The position numbers were made by a program, and so were the translations under genes. This document shows, piece after piece, positions 17,598-26,238 of a stretch of DNA of 64,000 bases (positions within the stretch are counted from its first letter, which is position 1; every line of letters starts with the position of its first letter). Origin of the DNA: UBA1413 sp964552955 (GTDB taxonomy: Bacteria; Bacteroidota; Bacteroidia; Bacteroidales; Prolixibacteraceae); the NCBI GenBank assembly GCA_964552955.1, contig CAZKIU010000014.1, positions 1 to 64,000 of the forward strand. Direction: 5' to 3'. The notes below the pieces were generated by a model. It did not search any database. It saw nothing but the letters and a program-made list of their open reading frames with translations, and was not told the origin of the DNA.

Positions 17598-19055
17598 ATG
17601 AAGATGGTTAAATATTGGATGCTGGCTCTGTTGCTGGCAGGATTTATGGTCACCGGATGTGATAAGGATGATCCTGAACCAGAGCCCGAAGTTCCCGATC
17701 CCAATGAGGCTCCGGCGCTAACCCAGAAAATCAACGGGTTCATTAAAACGGCCATGTCTGACATTTATCTCTGGTACAACACCCTTCCTACCATCGATAT
17801 CAAGTATGAGACCGATTCCAAGGCCTATTTCAAGAAACTGCTCAACACAGAAGACAAGTGGTCCTACATCACCGATGATATCACGGCCTTTGAGAACAGT
17901 CTGGAAGGGAAAGAAAAGAGCTATGGATACTCGCTGGCTTTTGGCCGGTTTGTCGATGGTACCGGTGCCTCAACGGGCAATTATTTCGGTATCGTAGAGT
18001 ATGTCTATCCCAACACCCCGGCATCACGGGCCGGTTTTGTGCGCGGTGACCTGATCGTCAGAATGAATGACGGCAACATCACCGCCAGCAACTACAGTGA
18101 TCTGCTATCAGGCACTTCCATCAGTGTGACCAAGGGAGTGCTCACCACCACAGGGATTGCCACAGGCACAACCGTCAGCATGGTGGCTGAAGAGTTAAAC
18201 CTTGACCCGGTATTAATGAAAAAGGTCATTGAAAGAGAGGGGCATAAAATAGGCTATCTCTTTTATGTCCAATTTATTGCCAACTACAACACCACCAGCC
18301 TGGCCCAGGCGTTCCAGTATTTCCAATCGCAGCAAATCACAGACCTGGTGCTGGACCTCAGGTACAACCCGGGAGGGCAGACTACGGCAGCCCAGTATTT
18401 GTGCAGTTCAGTGGCCCCAGCCTCCGCTGTGAACACCAAAAGTTCACTGGTGACTTACCAGTGGAATGACAAATACCAGGCGGTCATCAACTCCAATGCG
18501 AGTTATGCCGGCTGGAGAGGAATCAATTTTGCCGATACGGTACCGGTCAAACTCAACCTCAGCAAGATTCACATTCTCACAGGGAGTGGAAGTGCCAGCG
18601 CGTCGGAACTCACCATCTGCGGCTTGCAACCCTATATGAACGTGGTAATGGTGGGTGACACCACCTATGGTAAATACACAGGATCCATTACCCTTAAGCC
18701 GGAGGATTATTATGAGACGCCATCTAGTTATGCCGAGTTCAAAAACTGGGGGATCCAGCCCATTGTATTTCGTTTCGCCAATTCACAGGGGGTGACCAAC
18801 TTCAAAAACGGGTTTGCACCCACCTACCGTGTAGCCGATGAGCTTCTTCCTGCCTTTCCGCTGGGTGATCTCTCAGAACCCCTGCTGAAAAAAGCCGTTG
18901 AAAATATCACGGGAGTGCCCATTGCCGCCGTCAAGCGGGCAACACTGCCTTTCCGCTATGAAGTGGTAGACAGAGCCTCCTCCCGGTTTGACGAGCTCAA
19001 GCGTAATCTGTATGTGGACCCGGGCGAAAAACTGCCCAAAATCACTATTGAATAA
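17598..19055 (+). CDS. S41-family serine peptidase, lipoprotein
   Basis: A 485-residue predicted lipoprotein: a hydrophobic leader with lipobox LVTG-like FMVTGC, lipidated Cys at residue 21, then a Pro/Glu/Asp-rich linker (DDPEPEPEVPDPNEAP). A PDZ-like region contains GIVEYVYPNTPASRAGFVRGDLIVRMND. The C-terminal tail-specific-protease fold has LVLDLRYNPGGQTTAA and the catalytic Ser in LTGSGSASASELTI. This subgroup of S41 lipoproteins is common in Bacteroidota; the substrates are unknown. An AT-rich promoter-like region precedes it and a GC hairpin follows. Confidence 0.88.
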   Translation: MKMVKYWMLALLLAGFMVTGCDKDDPEPEPEVPDPNEAPALTQKINGFIKTAMSDIYLWYNTLPTIDIKYETDSKAYFKKLLNTEDKWSYITDDITAFENSLEGKEKSYGYSLAFGRFVDGTGASTGNYFGIVEYVYPNTPASRAGFVRGDLIVRMNDGNITASNYSDLLSGTSISVTKGVLTTTGIATGTTVSMVAEELNLDPVLMKKVIEREGHKIGYLFYVQFIANYNTTSLAQAFQYFQSQQITDLVLDLRYNPGGQTTAAQYLCSSVAPASAVNTKSSLVTYQWNDKYQAVINSNASYAGWRGINFADTVPVKLNLSKIHILTGSGSASASELTICGLQPYMNVVMVGDTTYGKYTGSITLKPEDYYETPSSYAEFKNWGIQPIVFRFANSQGVTNFKNGFAPTYRVADELLPAFPLGDLSEPLLKKAVENITGVPIAAVKRATLPFRYEVVDRASSRFDELKRNLYVDPGEKLPKITIE

Positions 19056-19069
19056 CTCTAACCTTAGAT

Positions 19070-19088
19070 AAACCGCCATGGCGGTTTT
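19070..19088 (+). terminator. Hairpin terminator after the S41 gene
   Basis: A perfect inverted repeat AAACCGCC/GGCGGTTT centred at 19078-19079 and followed by a T, 15 bases after the stop codon. The stem is strong but the T-run is short, so termination is likely but not certain. Confidence 0.6.
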
Positions 19089-19271
19089 CATATCCGGCTA
19101 GAAAGTGGTATTTTAGCCGGGTATTTTTTTAACCAACCGCCGGCCCGGAAGAATAGTGAGGATTTCCCTGCCCGGCCTGGCACCATCCGGTGGAATTCCA
19201 TCACTTGATGGGATGGGTTGGAAGAGAGTCAACCCAATCGATGTCCTATTTAAATTACATGGAGAGCATCA

Positions 19272-20810
19272 ATGAATAAGAAACTGATTTATATCGGTGC
19301 AGCCGCTGCTGCGCTGATCATTACCGTCCTGCTGCTCACCCGCACCCGGGATAAAGAAGCACCAGTGACCGCAGAAGCCCGAAAAGGTACTTTTGAGGTA
19401 CTCGTATATACCAGCGGTACCCTGGAAGCCGAAAATTCCGAGAAAATCATGATTCCCGAAGAGCTGGGCGGCAGAAATGTACGCATTTACGAAATCAAAA
19501 TCACCGATATCGTAGAAGAGGGGACGGTCGTGGAAGAGGGGGATTACGTAGCCTCTCTCGACCACAAGGCAGTGGAAGAGGTGTTGGTGCAGGCCAGGGA
19601 GGAGCTGGAGCAGGCCCTCAATGATTTCGAAGATGCCAAGATGGACTCCAACCTTAACCTGAGTAACAACCGCGATCAGATCATCAACGCCCGGGAGCAG
19701 GTCGAGCAGATGAAAATCATCCTCGATGAGTCGGTTTATGAATCGCCTTCGGTGATCCGCAAGGCGGAGATGGACCTGGAGAAGGCACAGCGCAACCTGC
19801 ACCAGGAAATGGCGGCCTACAAACTAAGAGTCCAGCAGGCTGCAGCCCGCGTCAACCGCAGGGTTGTCATCATGAACCAGGCGGAGAACAGGGTGAAAGA
19901 ACTCGAGAATGCCTACCGGGTACTGGATATCTATGCCCCCAAACCGGGTATGGTGATCTACGCCAAAGACCGTTTCGGGGATAAGATCAAGTCAGGGTCG
20001 ACCATCAGCCGGTGGATGCCGATCATCGCCACCTTGCCCGACCTCTCCCAAATGATTTCAGTCACCTGGGTCAACGAAATAGATATTTCCAAGGTCAAAA
20101 TTGGACAAAAGGTAACACTGGGGGCTGATGCCTTCCCCGAGAAGGAGCTTCAGGGGGAAGTGATCAGTGTGGCCAATATCGGGCAGCCCATGCCGCGCAG
20201 CGATGCCAAGGTCTTTGAAGTAAGGATCCGTGTTTTTGGCAGTGACCCCGACCTGCGCCCAGCCATGACCACCAGCAACGTCATTCAAACCGGCGTATAC
20301 ACCGAAGAGCTCTTTATCCCCACTGAGGCGATCTTTGGTAACGACTCCCTGCGATATGTCTATCTTTACGGGAAGAGTCCCTTCAGGCAGGTGGTCGATA
20401 CGGGAGATGAAAACGAGAATTTCACCGTCATCAAAAAAGGGATCAAGGAGGGGGATCAGGTTCTTCTGGCCCCTCCGGAAAACGAAAAGGAACTTCCCCT
20501 GCGCGGCATGGAAATCTATGAGGAGATCAAAGCCCGCGAAGCCGCCCTTAAAAACGGGCCGGCACAACCGGCGGCCGAAGTACAAGAGGGCCCCGAAGAA
20601 CAAGAGGGCGCCGAGGTAGAAATTGAAGCGGGAACAGAAGCGAAATCAGAAGTGAACCCAGAAGGGGGTTCTACCACCGGGGATAAAACCGCCACGGGAT
20701 CAGAAAAAACCAGGAATGGGAACAGAACCGCTGCACCTGCGGGCAACCGGCGTCAGGGAGGCAACCGTGGATCATCGGCAGGAGCGACTGTAACGGGAGG
20801 AGGACGATGA
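19272..20810 (+). CDS. HlyD-type periplasmic adaptor, first copy
   Basis: A 512-residue membrane-fusion protein. One N-terminal transmembrane anchor (LIYIGAAAAALIITVLLLT) is followed by a lipoyl-like half (ITDIVEEGTVVEEGDYVASLD), a long coiled coil (residues about 95-200, many Glu/Gln/Ala), the second lipoyl half (IYAPKPGMVIYAKDRFG) and beta-barrel regions ending in FIPTEAIFGND. The last about 80 residues form a Glu/Gly/Thr-rich low-complexity tail (EGPEEQEGAEVEIEAGTEA), not usual for the family. It bridges an inner-membrane permease to TolC. It overlaps the permease start by 4 bases. Confidence 0.9.
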   Translation: MNKKLIYIGAAAAALIITVLLLTRTRDKEAPVTAEARKGTFEVLVYTSGTLEAENSEKIMIPEELGGRNVRIYEIKITDIVEEGTVVEEGDYVASLDHKAVEEVLVQAREELEQALNDFEDAKMDSNLNLSNNRDQIINAREQVEQMKIILDESVYESPSVIRKAEMDLEKAQRNLHQEMAAYKLRVQQAAARVNRRVVIMNQAENRVKELENAYRVLDIYAPKPGMVIYAKDRFGDKIKSGSTISRWMPIIATLPDLSQMISVTWVNEIDISKVKIGQKVTLGADAFPEKELQGEVISVANIGQPMPRSDAKVFEVRIRVFGSDPDLRPAMTTSNVIQTGVYTEELFIPTEAIFGNDSLRYVYLYGKSPFRQVVDTGDENENFTVIKKGIKEGDQVLLAPPENEKELPLRGMEIYEEIKAREAALKNGPAQPAAEVQEGPEEQEGAEVEIEAGTEAKSEVNPEGGSTTGDKTATGSEKTRNGNRTAAPAGNRRQGGNRGSSAGATVTGGGR

Positions 20811-22144
20811 GAAGACTGATCCAGCGCTATTTGCACGACATCCTTATCGGGATTGAGGCCATCCAGACCAACAAGATCAAATCGCTGCTTACCGCCCTGG
20901 GCATTATTTTCGGGGTGGCGGCCGTGATCAGTATGCTGGCTATCGGCAATGGGGCCGAACATGAGATTCTGGAACAGATCAAGATGGTGGGCGTCAACAA
21001 CATCATCATCTCGCCTTCGACCACCACCGTGGAAGGATCGGCCGGGGAGAGCCCTGCGGCCAGCGATGAAACGGCATCGGGCAAAAAGAAATTTTCGCGC
21101 GGGCTGACCCTGCTCGACGCCGAAGCCATCGGGGAGGTCGTCCCCACCGTCGCCCGGGTTTGCCCGGTCATCTCCATCAACTATTCGGCCATTCTTAACG
21201 GTCGAAGTAAACCGGTAACCCTCGAGGGCACCAACAACCACTATTTCGACTTGTTCAACATCTCCCTCCAGTCGGGGCAGGTCTTCAATGAACGACAACA
21301 GGAAAAGGGTTATCCGGTCTGTATTATCGGTGACAACATCAGAAATCTCTTTTTCGGACAGGAGGAACCGGTAGGTCAGTACATCAAAGCCGGGGAAGTA
21401 TGGCTGCAGGTGATCGGAGTGGTGGAGCGGCGTGATTTCACGGCTTCGGCCAGTGACGAGATGGGCATCAGCAGTACCGACAATAAGATATTCATTCCCG
21501 TCAAGACCATGTTGCTCCGCTTTAAGAACCGCGCACTGGTGAGGGCCGACGAAATAGAAAGACAAAACAATGCGGGGGCTGCGGGCAACGAGAACCTCAA
21601 CCAGCTCGACAAAATCATCGTTCAGGTCAGGGAAACCGAGCAACTGACGGTCACCTCCCAGATCCTGAGCCGGCTGATCCTCAGGCGCCACAACAACCTT
21701 TACGACTTTGAAGTCACCATACCTGAGCTTTTACTGAAACAGCAGCAACGGACCAAGAACATTTTCAACATTGTGTTGGGAGTCATTGCCGGCATCTCCC
21801 TGATTGTTGGGGGAATCGGGATCATGAACATCATGTTGTCGAGTGTGATGGAGCGGATCAGGGAGATCGGGTTGCGTCAGGCCATCGGGGCCTCCCGCAA
21901 AGACATCATCGTTCAGTTCCTGGCCGAGTCCACGCTGATCAGCGTCGTGGGAGGCATCGCGGGCATCATCCTGGGCGTCGCCCTTTCCATGATCATCACC
22001 GCTGTCTTTGACATCAAAACCATCGTTTCCCTCTTTTCCATCGTCATTGCCTTCGGGGTTTCGGCACTGGTGGGCATCACCTTCGGGTACCTGCCCGCCC
22101 GGAGAGCCTCCGATCAGGATCCCGTTGAATCACTGCGACAATAA
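20807..22144 (+). CDS. MacB-like ABC transporter permease, FtsX fold
   Basis: A 445-residue inner-membrane permease. An N-terminal helix (IKSLLTALGIIFGVAAVISML) precedes a large periplasmic MacB_PCD domain (residues about 45-315). Three C-terminal transmembrane helices carry the FtsX core (GGIGIMNIMLSSVMERIREIGLRQAIGAS). There is no nucleotide-binding domain on this chain. The ATG at 20807 overlaps the adaptor stop (ATGA), with a purine-rich GGGAGGAGG just upstream as an unusually good ribosome site. The ATPase partner is not in the operon. Confidence 0.92.
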   Translation: MRRLIQRYLHDILIGIEAIQTNKIKSLLTALGIIFGVAAVISMLAIGNGAEHEILEQIKMVGVNNIIISPSTTTVEGSAGESPAASDETASGKKKFSRGLTLLDAEAIGEVVPTVARVCPVISINYSAILNGRSKPVTLEGTNNHYFDLFNISLQSGQVFNERQQEKGYPVCIIGDNIRNLFFGQEEPVGQYIKAGEVWLQVIGVVERRDFTASASDEMGISSTDNKIFIPVKTMLLRFKNRALVRADEIERQNNAGAAGNENLNQLDKIIVQVRETEQLTVTSQILSRLILRRHNNLYDFEVTIPELLLKQQQRTKNIFNIVLGVIAGISLIVGGIGIMNIMLSSVMERIREIGLRQAIGASRKDIIVQFLAESTLISVVGGIAGIILGVALSMIITAVFDIKTIVSLFSIVIAFGVSALVGITFGYLPARRASDQDPVESLRQ

Positions 22145-22162
22145 CCTTTTGAAGAATCAGAG

Positions 22163-23653
22163 ATGAGAGCAACCAGATTAATATTTATCCTTTCGATGGC
22201 GCTGGCGGTCTTCCAATCGGCAGCACAACAGGAAACCAGGGCCCTTAACCTGCAGGAGGTCATCGACATAGCCTCGCAACAGTCGCTTGATGCCTTCCGG
22301 AATAAGAATATGTTCCTCTATAATTACTGGGAATTCAGGAATTTCAAAGCCGACCGGCTCCCCTCCCTTACCTTTGAAGCCACACCCTTCGACTTCAACC
22401 GCTCCATGCAAAAGGTTTACAACTATGACGAGAACCGCGACGAGTACAAACCCAGGGAGTTTCTCAACTCCGACATGGCCTTGTCGCTCTCCCAGAATGT
22501 AGGTTTGACAGGAGGGCGGATTTTTGCCCAGTCGGAGCTTAATTTCACCCATAATTGGGGAGGAGAGAACATCTCCAGCTTCAGTTCCACGCCCGTGAGC
22601 ATAGGCTTCAACCAGTCGCTGAACGGTTACAACCAGTACAAGTGGATGGCCAAGATTGAACCGGTCAAGTATGAGAAAGCCCGGCGTGAGTATATCCAGT
22701 CGAAGGAGGAGCTGGCGGTGAAGGCCACACGCCGCTTCTTTGACCTGGTAGACGCCCAGATAGAGGTCACCATTGCCACCACCAACCTGGCCAACGCCGA
22801 TACACTCTACCGCATTGGTCAGGGACGGTTTCAGGCAGGAACGGTCACCCAGGATGAATTGCTCAACCTGGAGCTGGGCTTCATGAATGCCAAGCTGGCC
22901 CTCAACAGGTCCAACCTGGGGCTGGAGCGGGCGCGGGCCGACCTCAACTCATTCCTGGGATTTGAAAAGGATACCCGTATTGAATGCGTCATCCCCGCGA
23001 CCCTTCCCGAACTTAACATCAACGCCTCCGAAGCGCTGGGACTGGCCACACAAAACAACCCTGACATCATCAACCATACCCAGCGGTTGCTGGAAGAAGA
23101 CCGGAAGGTAAAACAGGCGGAAGCCCAGAACGGCATCAATGGTGACCTCTACGCCCTCTACGGCCTGAACCAGAATGCCGGAAAGTTCAGTGAGGTTTAT
23201 CTCGACCCGCTGGAAAGACAGCGCCTCCGCATAGGCGTCACCGTGCCCATCCTCGACTGGGGAAGACGTAAAGGTCAGCTGGCCATGGCCAAATCGAACC
23301 GTGAAGTGGTCCGCATCAGCATCAACCAGGAACGGATCGATTTCGAACAGAATGTCATCATGAACGTAATGGAATTCAACCTCCAGGGGGAACAGGTGCG
23401 GAATACCGCCAAAGCAGACACCATTGCCAGAATGGGATTCGAGGTGACCAAGCAGCGGTTTCTCATCGGCAAGCTCGACGTGACCAAGCTCAACCTGGCC
23501 CGCAATGACCAGGAACAGGCCCGCCGCGCCTATATCAACGCCCTGCGCTCCTACTGGTCCTACTATTACACCCTACGGCAGCTTACCCTCTTTGACTTTG
23601 CCAAGAGGATTACCCTGGCCGAAGACTTCGAACAAATGCTGAATAACTACTGA
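22163..23653 (+). CDS. TolC-family outer-membrane efflux protein
   Basis: A 496-residue outer-membrane channel protein. A signal peptide (LIFILSMALAVFQSAAQ) is followed by NLQEVIDIASQQS, the usual start of the first TolC helix. Two duplicated helical halves each carry long amphipathic helices and strand pairs (LGLERARADLNSFLGFE; VTVPILDWGRRKGQLAMAKS is the classic second-half motif). The start lies 18 bases after the permease stop, so it is in the same operon. It forms the outer exit of the efflux machine. Confidence 0.93.
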   Translation: MRATRLIFILSMALAVFQSAAQQETRALNLQEVIDIASQQSLDAFRNKNMFLYNYWEFRNFKADRLPSLTFEATPFDFNRSMQKVYNYDENRDEYKPREFLNSDMALSLSQNVGLTGGRIFAQSELNFTHNWGGENISSFSSTPVSIGFNQSLNGYNQYKWMAKIEPVKYEKARREYIQSKEELAVKATRRFFDLVDAQIEVTIATTNLANADTLYRIGQGRFQAGTVTQDELLNLELGFMNAKLALNRSNLGLERARADLNSFLGFEKDTRIECVIPATLPELNINASEALGLATQNNPDIINHTQRLLEEDRKVKQAEAQNGINGDLYALYGLNQNAGKFSEVYLDPLERQRLRIGVTVPILDWGRRKGQLAMAKSNREVVRISINQERIDFEQNVIMNVMEFNLQGEQVRNTAKADTIARMGFEVTKQRFLIGKLDVTKLNLARNDQEQARRAYINALRSYWSYYYTLRQLTLFDFAKRITLAEDFEQMLNNY

Positions 23654-23656
23654 TTC

Positions 23657-24910
23657 ATGAAACCTCTTCTATTGAAATACCGCTGGCCGCTGGTCGTGGC
23701 AGCCCTCCTCCTGGTGGCCGTGACCGGGTGGATCATCAACCGCCGGGGGGTCATGCAGTCGGTCTATGTCGTCAAACGGGGCACCTTCGAGAAAATCATC
23801 GAAACCAAAGGAGAGATCCACGGTAAAAGTGCCACCAACATCGTGCTCGACGACATCTTCAAGGATTCCGATCTGCAAGTCTGGGAGTTTACCATCAAGG
23901 ATATGGTCCCCGAGGGAACCATTGTCAAAAAGGGGGATTGGGTGGCCACGCTGGACCAGGTGAACCTCAATCAGCGGATTCAGATGAACCGCGAACAGAT
24001 AGATGTGCGCCAGGCGCAGCTCAACGATGCCAGAATAGACTCTGCACTGACCTTGTCACAGATCCGGCAGCATATTGCCCAGTCGCAGTTCGATCTGCGT
24101 TACCGAGAACTCGACCTCCAGCAATCGAAATTCGAATCGCCGGCCTACCAGCGCAGGATGCAAACGGCCTACAACCAGACTTTACGCCAGATAGAGCGAC
24201 AAAAAAGGGATTATGAGCTCAGGCAGATGGATCTGCAGTCCCGTACCCGCCGCAATGAGGAGCGATTCCAGTACCAACAGACCGTGGACGAGAAGCTCCA
24301 GAAGGCCCTGGCCGCCACCACCATCACGGCCCCCGAGGATGGAATGGTCATCTATGCCCGCGTCAACAGAAACCGTAAAATCCGCGTGGGCGACGAAGTA
24401 GGCCCCTGGAGACCCATTATCGCCACCCTCCCCGATCTCTCGGTGTTGGTATCTGAGACCTTCGTGGCCGAAATCGATATCGCCAAGGTCAGACAGGGCG
24501 ACAGCGCCCGCATTACCGTCGATGCCCTCCCGGGCCTTACCCTCTCCGGAACGGTGACCTCCATCGCCAATATCGGCCAGGAACTCCAGGGCGTTGACTC
24601 TAAAGTCTTTGCCGTCACCATCGACCTCAACCATCCCGACAAAAAACTCCTCCCCGGAATGACCAGCAATAACCAGATCCTACTGGAACAACTCCCCGAT
24701 CAACTGCTCATCCCACGCAAATGCCTCTTTTTGGAGGGAGAACAACCCATTGTTTACCTGAAAAGCGAAGGGAAAATTTGGAAGAAAAAGGTGTCCACCG
24801 GTCCCGAAAACGATGAAATTGTAGTTATAACCAGTGGCCTGGCTGAAAAAGACCGTATCCTGAACCACCCTCCCGGAAAGGGAGAAAAGGTGGAAGGCTT
24901 CCGCGAGTAA
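23657..24910 (+). CDS. HlyD-type periplasmic adaptor, second copy
   Basis: A 417-residue membrane-fusion protein, starting only 3 bases after the TolC-family stop. The N-terminal transmembrane helix (RWPLVVAALLLVAVTGWII) is followed by lipoyl half KDMVPEGTIVKKGDWVATLD, a coiled coil with YRELDLQQSKFESPAYQRR, and lipoyl half ITAPEDGMVIYARVN. A closing domain has SVLVSETFVAEIDIAKVRQGD. It resembles the first adaptor in layout but lacks the acidic tail. Having both suggests either a hetero-adaptor ring or division of labour. Confidence 0.9.
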   Translation: MKPLLLKYRWPLVVAALLLVAVTGWIINRRGVMQSVYVVKRGTFEKIIETKGEIHGKSATNIVLDDIFKDSDLQVWEFTIKDMVPEGTIVKKGDWVATLDQVNLNQRIQMNREQIDVRQAQLNDARIDSALTLSQIRQHIAQSQFDLRYRELDLQQSKFESPAYQRRMQTAYNQTLRQIERQKRDYELRQMDLQSRTRRNEERFQYQQTVDEKLQKALAATTITAPEDGMVIYARVNRNRKIRVGDEVGPWRPIIATLPDLSVLVSETFVAEIDIAKVRQGDSARITVDALPGLTLSGTVTSIANIGQELQGVDSKVFAVTIDLNHPDKKLLPGMTSNNQILLEQLPDQLLIPRKCLFLEGEQPIVYLKSEGKIWKKKVSTGPENDEIVVITSGLAEKDRILNHPPGKGEKVEGFRE

Positions 24911-25032
24911 AGGGAAAAACAGATTGGTGCCAGGTATTTAAACCCTCGTGGATGCTTTATACCCGGTGGGTGTTTATTCGAATGACCAGGGGATGACCCC
25001 AAAGCCGGTCTGAGGGCGGAAAGGTCAAATAT

Positions 25033-25365
25033 TCACTCCTCCATTCTGGCATAAAGCCTGGTGATCTCCTCCTGGAGCTCTTCCAGGCTAAAAGCACGGC
25101 TTTTGCGGATATACTCCCTTCCTTCAAAGAAGACCAGGAGGGTAGGAACAGAGAAGACCCGGTAGCGGGCTGCGAGATCCGGCAAGGCATTTATTTCAGT
25201 ATAGACCATAGTCATGGCCGGGAAAGAGGAGGCCACCATCTCCCCCACCTTAGGTTTCAGAACCTTACAGACATTACATTCTACCGTGCTGAACCAGGCC
25301 AGCAGGGCAGGACGCTCCATGCGAAGATCCTCAAACTCAGTGGCTGAAACGATAGTTTTGAACAT
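25033..25365 (-). CDS. Thioredoxin-like protein with CNVC motif
   Basis: A 110-residue thioredoxin-fold protein: LLAWFSTVECNVCKVLKPKV carries a CxxC (CNVC) in place of the standard WCGPC, and FSVPTLLVFFEGRE has the conserved cis-Pro. The start is ATG 25365, one base after the stop of the CoA-binding gene, so the two are coupled; an upstream alternate start inside that gene is unlikely. With Asn-Val between the cysteines and no preceding Trp, its redox potential probably differs from housekeeping thioredoxin. Confidence 0.85.
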   Translation of the reverse strand: MFKTIVSATEFEDLRMERPALLAWFSTVECNVCKVLKPKVGEMVASSFPAMTMVYTEINALPDLAARYRVFSVPTLLVFFEGREYIRKSRAFSLEELQEEITRLYARMEE

Positions 25366-25366
25366 A

Positions 25367-25729
25367 TCAATATTGTTGTGTAGCCAGAAGCACCAGTGTA
25401 CAGGCTTCTTCCGTGCTGATGCCTGCCTGCTGAAGCCTTTGGGCAAAGGGGGGATTTTCGGTACCCGGGTTGAAGATCACCCTGCGGGGGTACAAGCCAG
25501 CCACATAGTCGTAATACTCAGGTTGCCGCTGTGGACCCACATACAGGGTTACGGTATCGAAATCGGCATCGCCGGGTCGTTCTGTGACAATGGGGGTATC
25601 ACCGATGATGCCCCGGCGCAGCCCGAGAGCCGTCACCTGATGGCCGTGGGATCTGAGGGCCAGCACTGCCTTGTGGGCATACCGTTCAGGATTGGGAGAA
25701 GCCCCGATAACCAAGGTCTTTTTTGTCAT
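25367..25729 (-). CDS. CoA-binding domain protein
   Basis: A 120-residue single-domain protein with a Rossmann fold: KKTLVIGASPNPERYAHKAV, then a GDTPIVTERPGD region and FNPGTENPPFAQRLQQAG. It is a member of the stand-alone CoA-binding (YccU/DUF-like) family; cellular role unknown. It sits between ispF (25 bases upstream) and the thioredoxin-like gene (1 base), all minus strand, so likely one operon with porV. Confidence 0.85.
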   Translation of the reverse strand: MTKKTLVIGASPNPERYAHKAVLALRSHGHQVTALGLRRGIIGDTPIVTERPGDADFDTVTLYVGPQRQPEYYDYVAGLYPRRVIFNPGTENPPFAQRLQQAGISTEEACTLVLLATQQY

Positions 25730-25754
25730 GCTCCTTTTCTGAGGTTAAGAAGTA

Positions 25755-26237
25755 CTATTCCGATTTTTCAAGCAGGACCACGGCATAGGCCGTGACGCCC
25801 TCGCGGCGTCCCTCGTAGCCCAGATGCTCGGTGGTGGTGGCCTTCACCGACACCTGGTCGGCGGTGATCGCCATAATGCCGGCCATCCCTTCTTCCATAG
25901 CGGCAATGAAAGGCCTTATTTTGGGATGCTGCAGGCAGAGCGTGGCATCCACGTTGACAATACGCCACCCCCGGTCAGTGATCATCCGGCAGGTACGCGC
26001 CAACAGAATCTTGGAATCGATATTTTTAAATTCCTCAGAAGTATCGGGAAAATTGGAGCCTATATCGCCCAATTTGGCCGCCCCCAGGAGAGCGTCACAG
26101 ATGGCATGCAACAATACATCTCCATCAGAATGGGCCACCGTGCCCAGATCGGAAGGAACCAGGATTCCGCCCAGAAAGAGGGTTTCTCCATGTGCCAGCC
26201 GGTGCACATCCATCCCAAAACCTACCCTCTGCATCAT
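25755..26237 (-). CDS. ispF: 2-C-methyl-D-erythritol 2,4-cyclodiphosphate synthase
   Basis: A 160-residue enzyme of the MEP isoprenoid pathway that cyclises CDP-ME-2-phosphate to MEcPP with loss of CMP. The family signature is clear: RVGFGMDVHRL (metal-binding Asp and His), AHSDGDVLLHAICDALLGA (metal His plus LGA), GDIGSNFPDT and VSVKATTTEHLGYEGR. The double ATG at 26237/26234 lies 1-4 bases after the porV stop, so translation is coupled. Longer reading of the frame into porV is not needed. It supplies IPP/DMAPP, including for the prenyl operon at 36-42 kb. Confidence 0.96.
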   Translation of the reverse strand: MMQRVGFGMDVHRLAHGETLFLGGILVPSDLGTVAHSDGDVLLHAICDALLGAAKLGDIGSNFPDTSEEFKNIDSKILLARTCRMITDRGWRIVNVDATLCLQHPKIRPFIAAMEEGMAGIMAITADQVSVKATTTEHLGYEGRREGVTAYAVVLLEKSE

Positions 26238-26238
26238 T

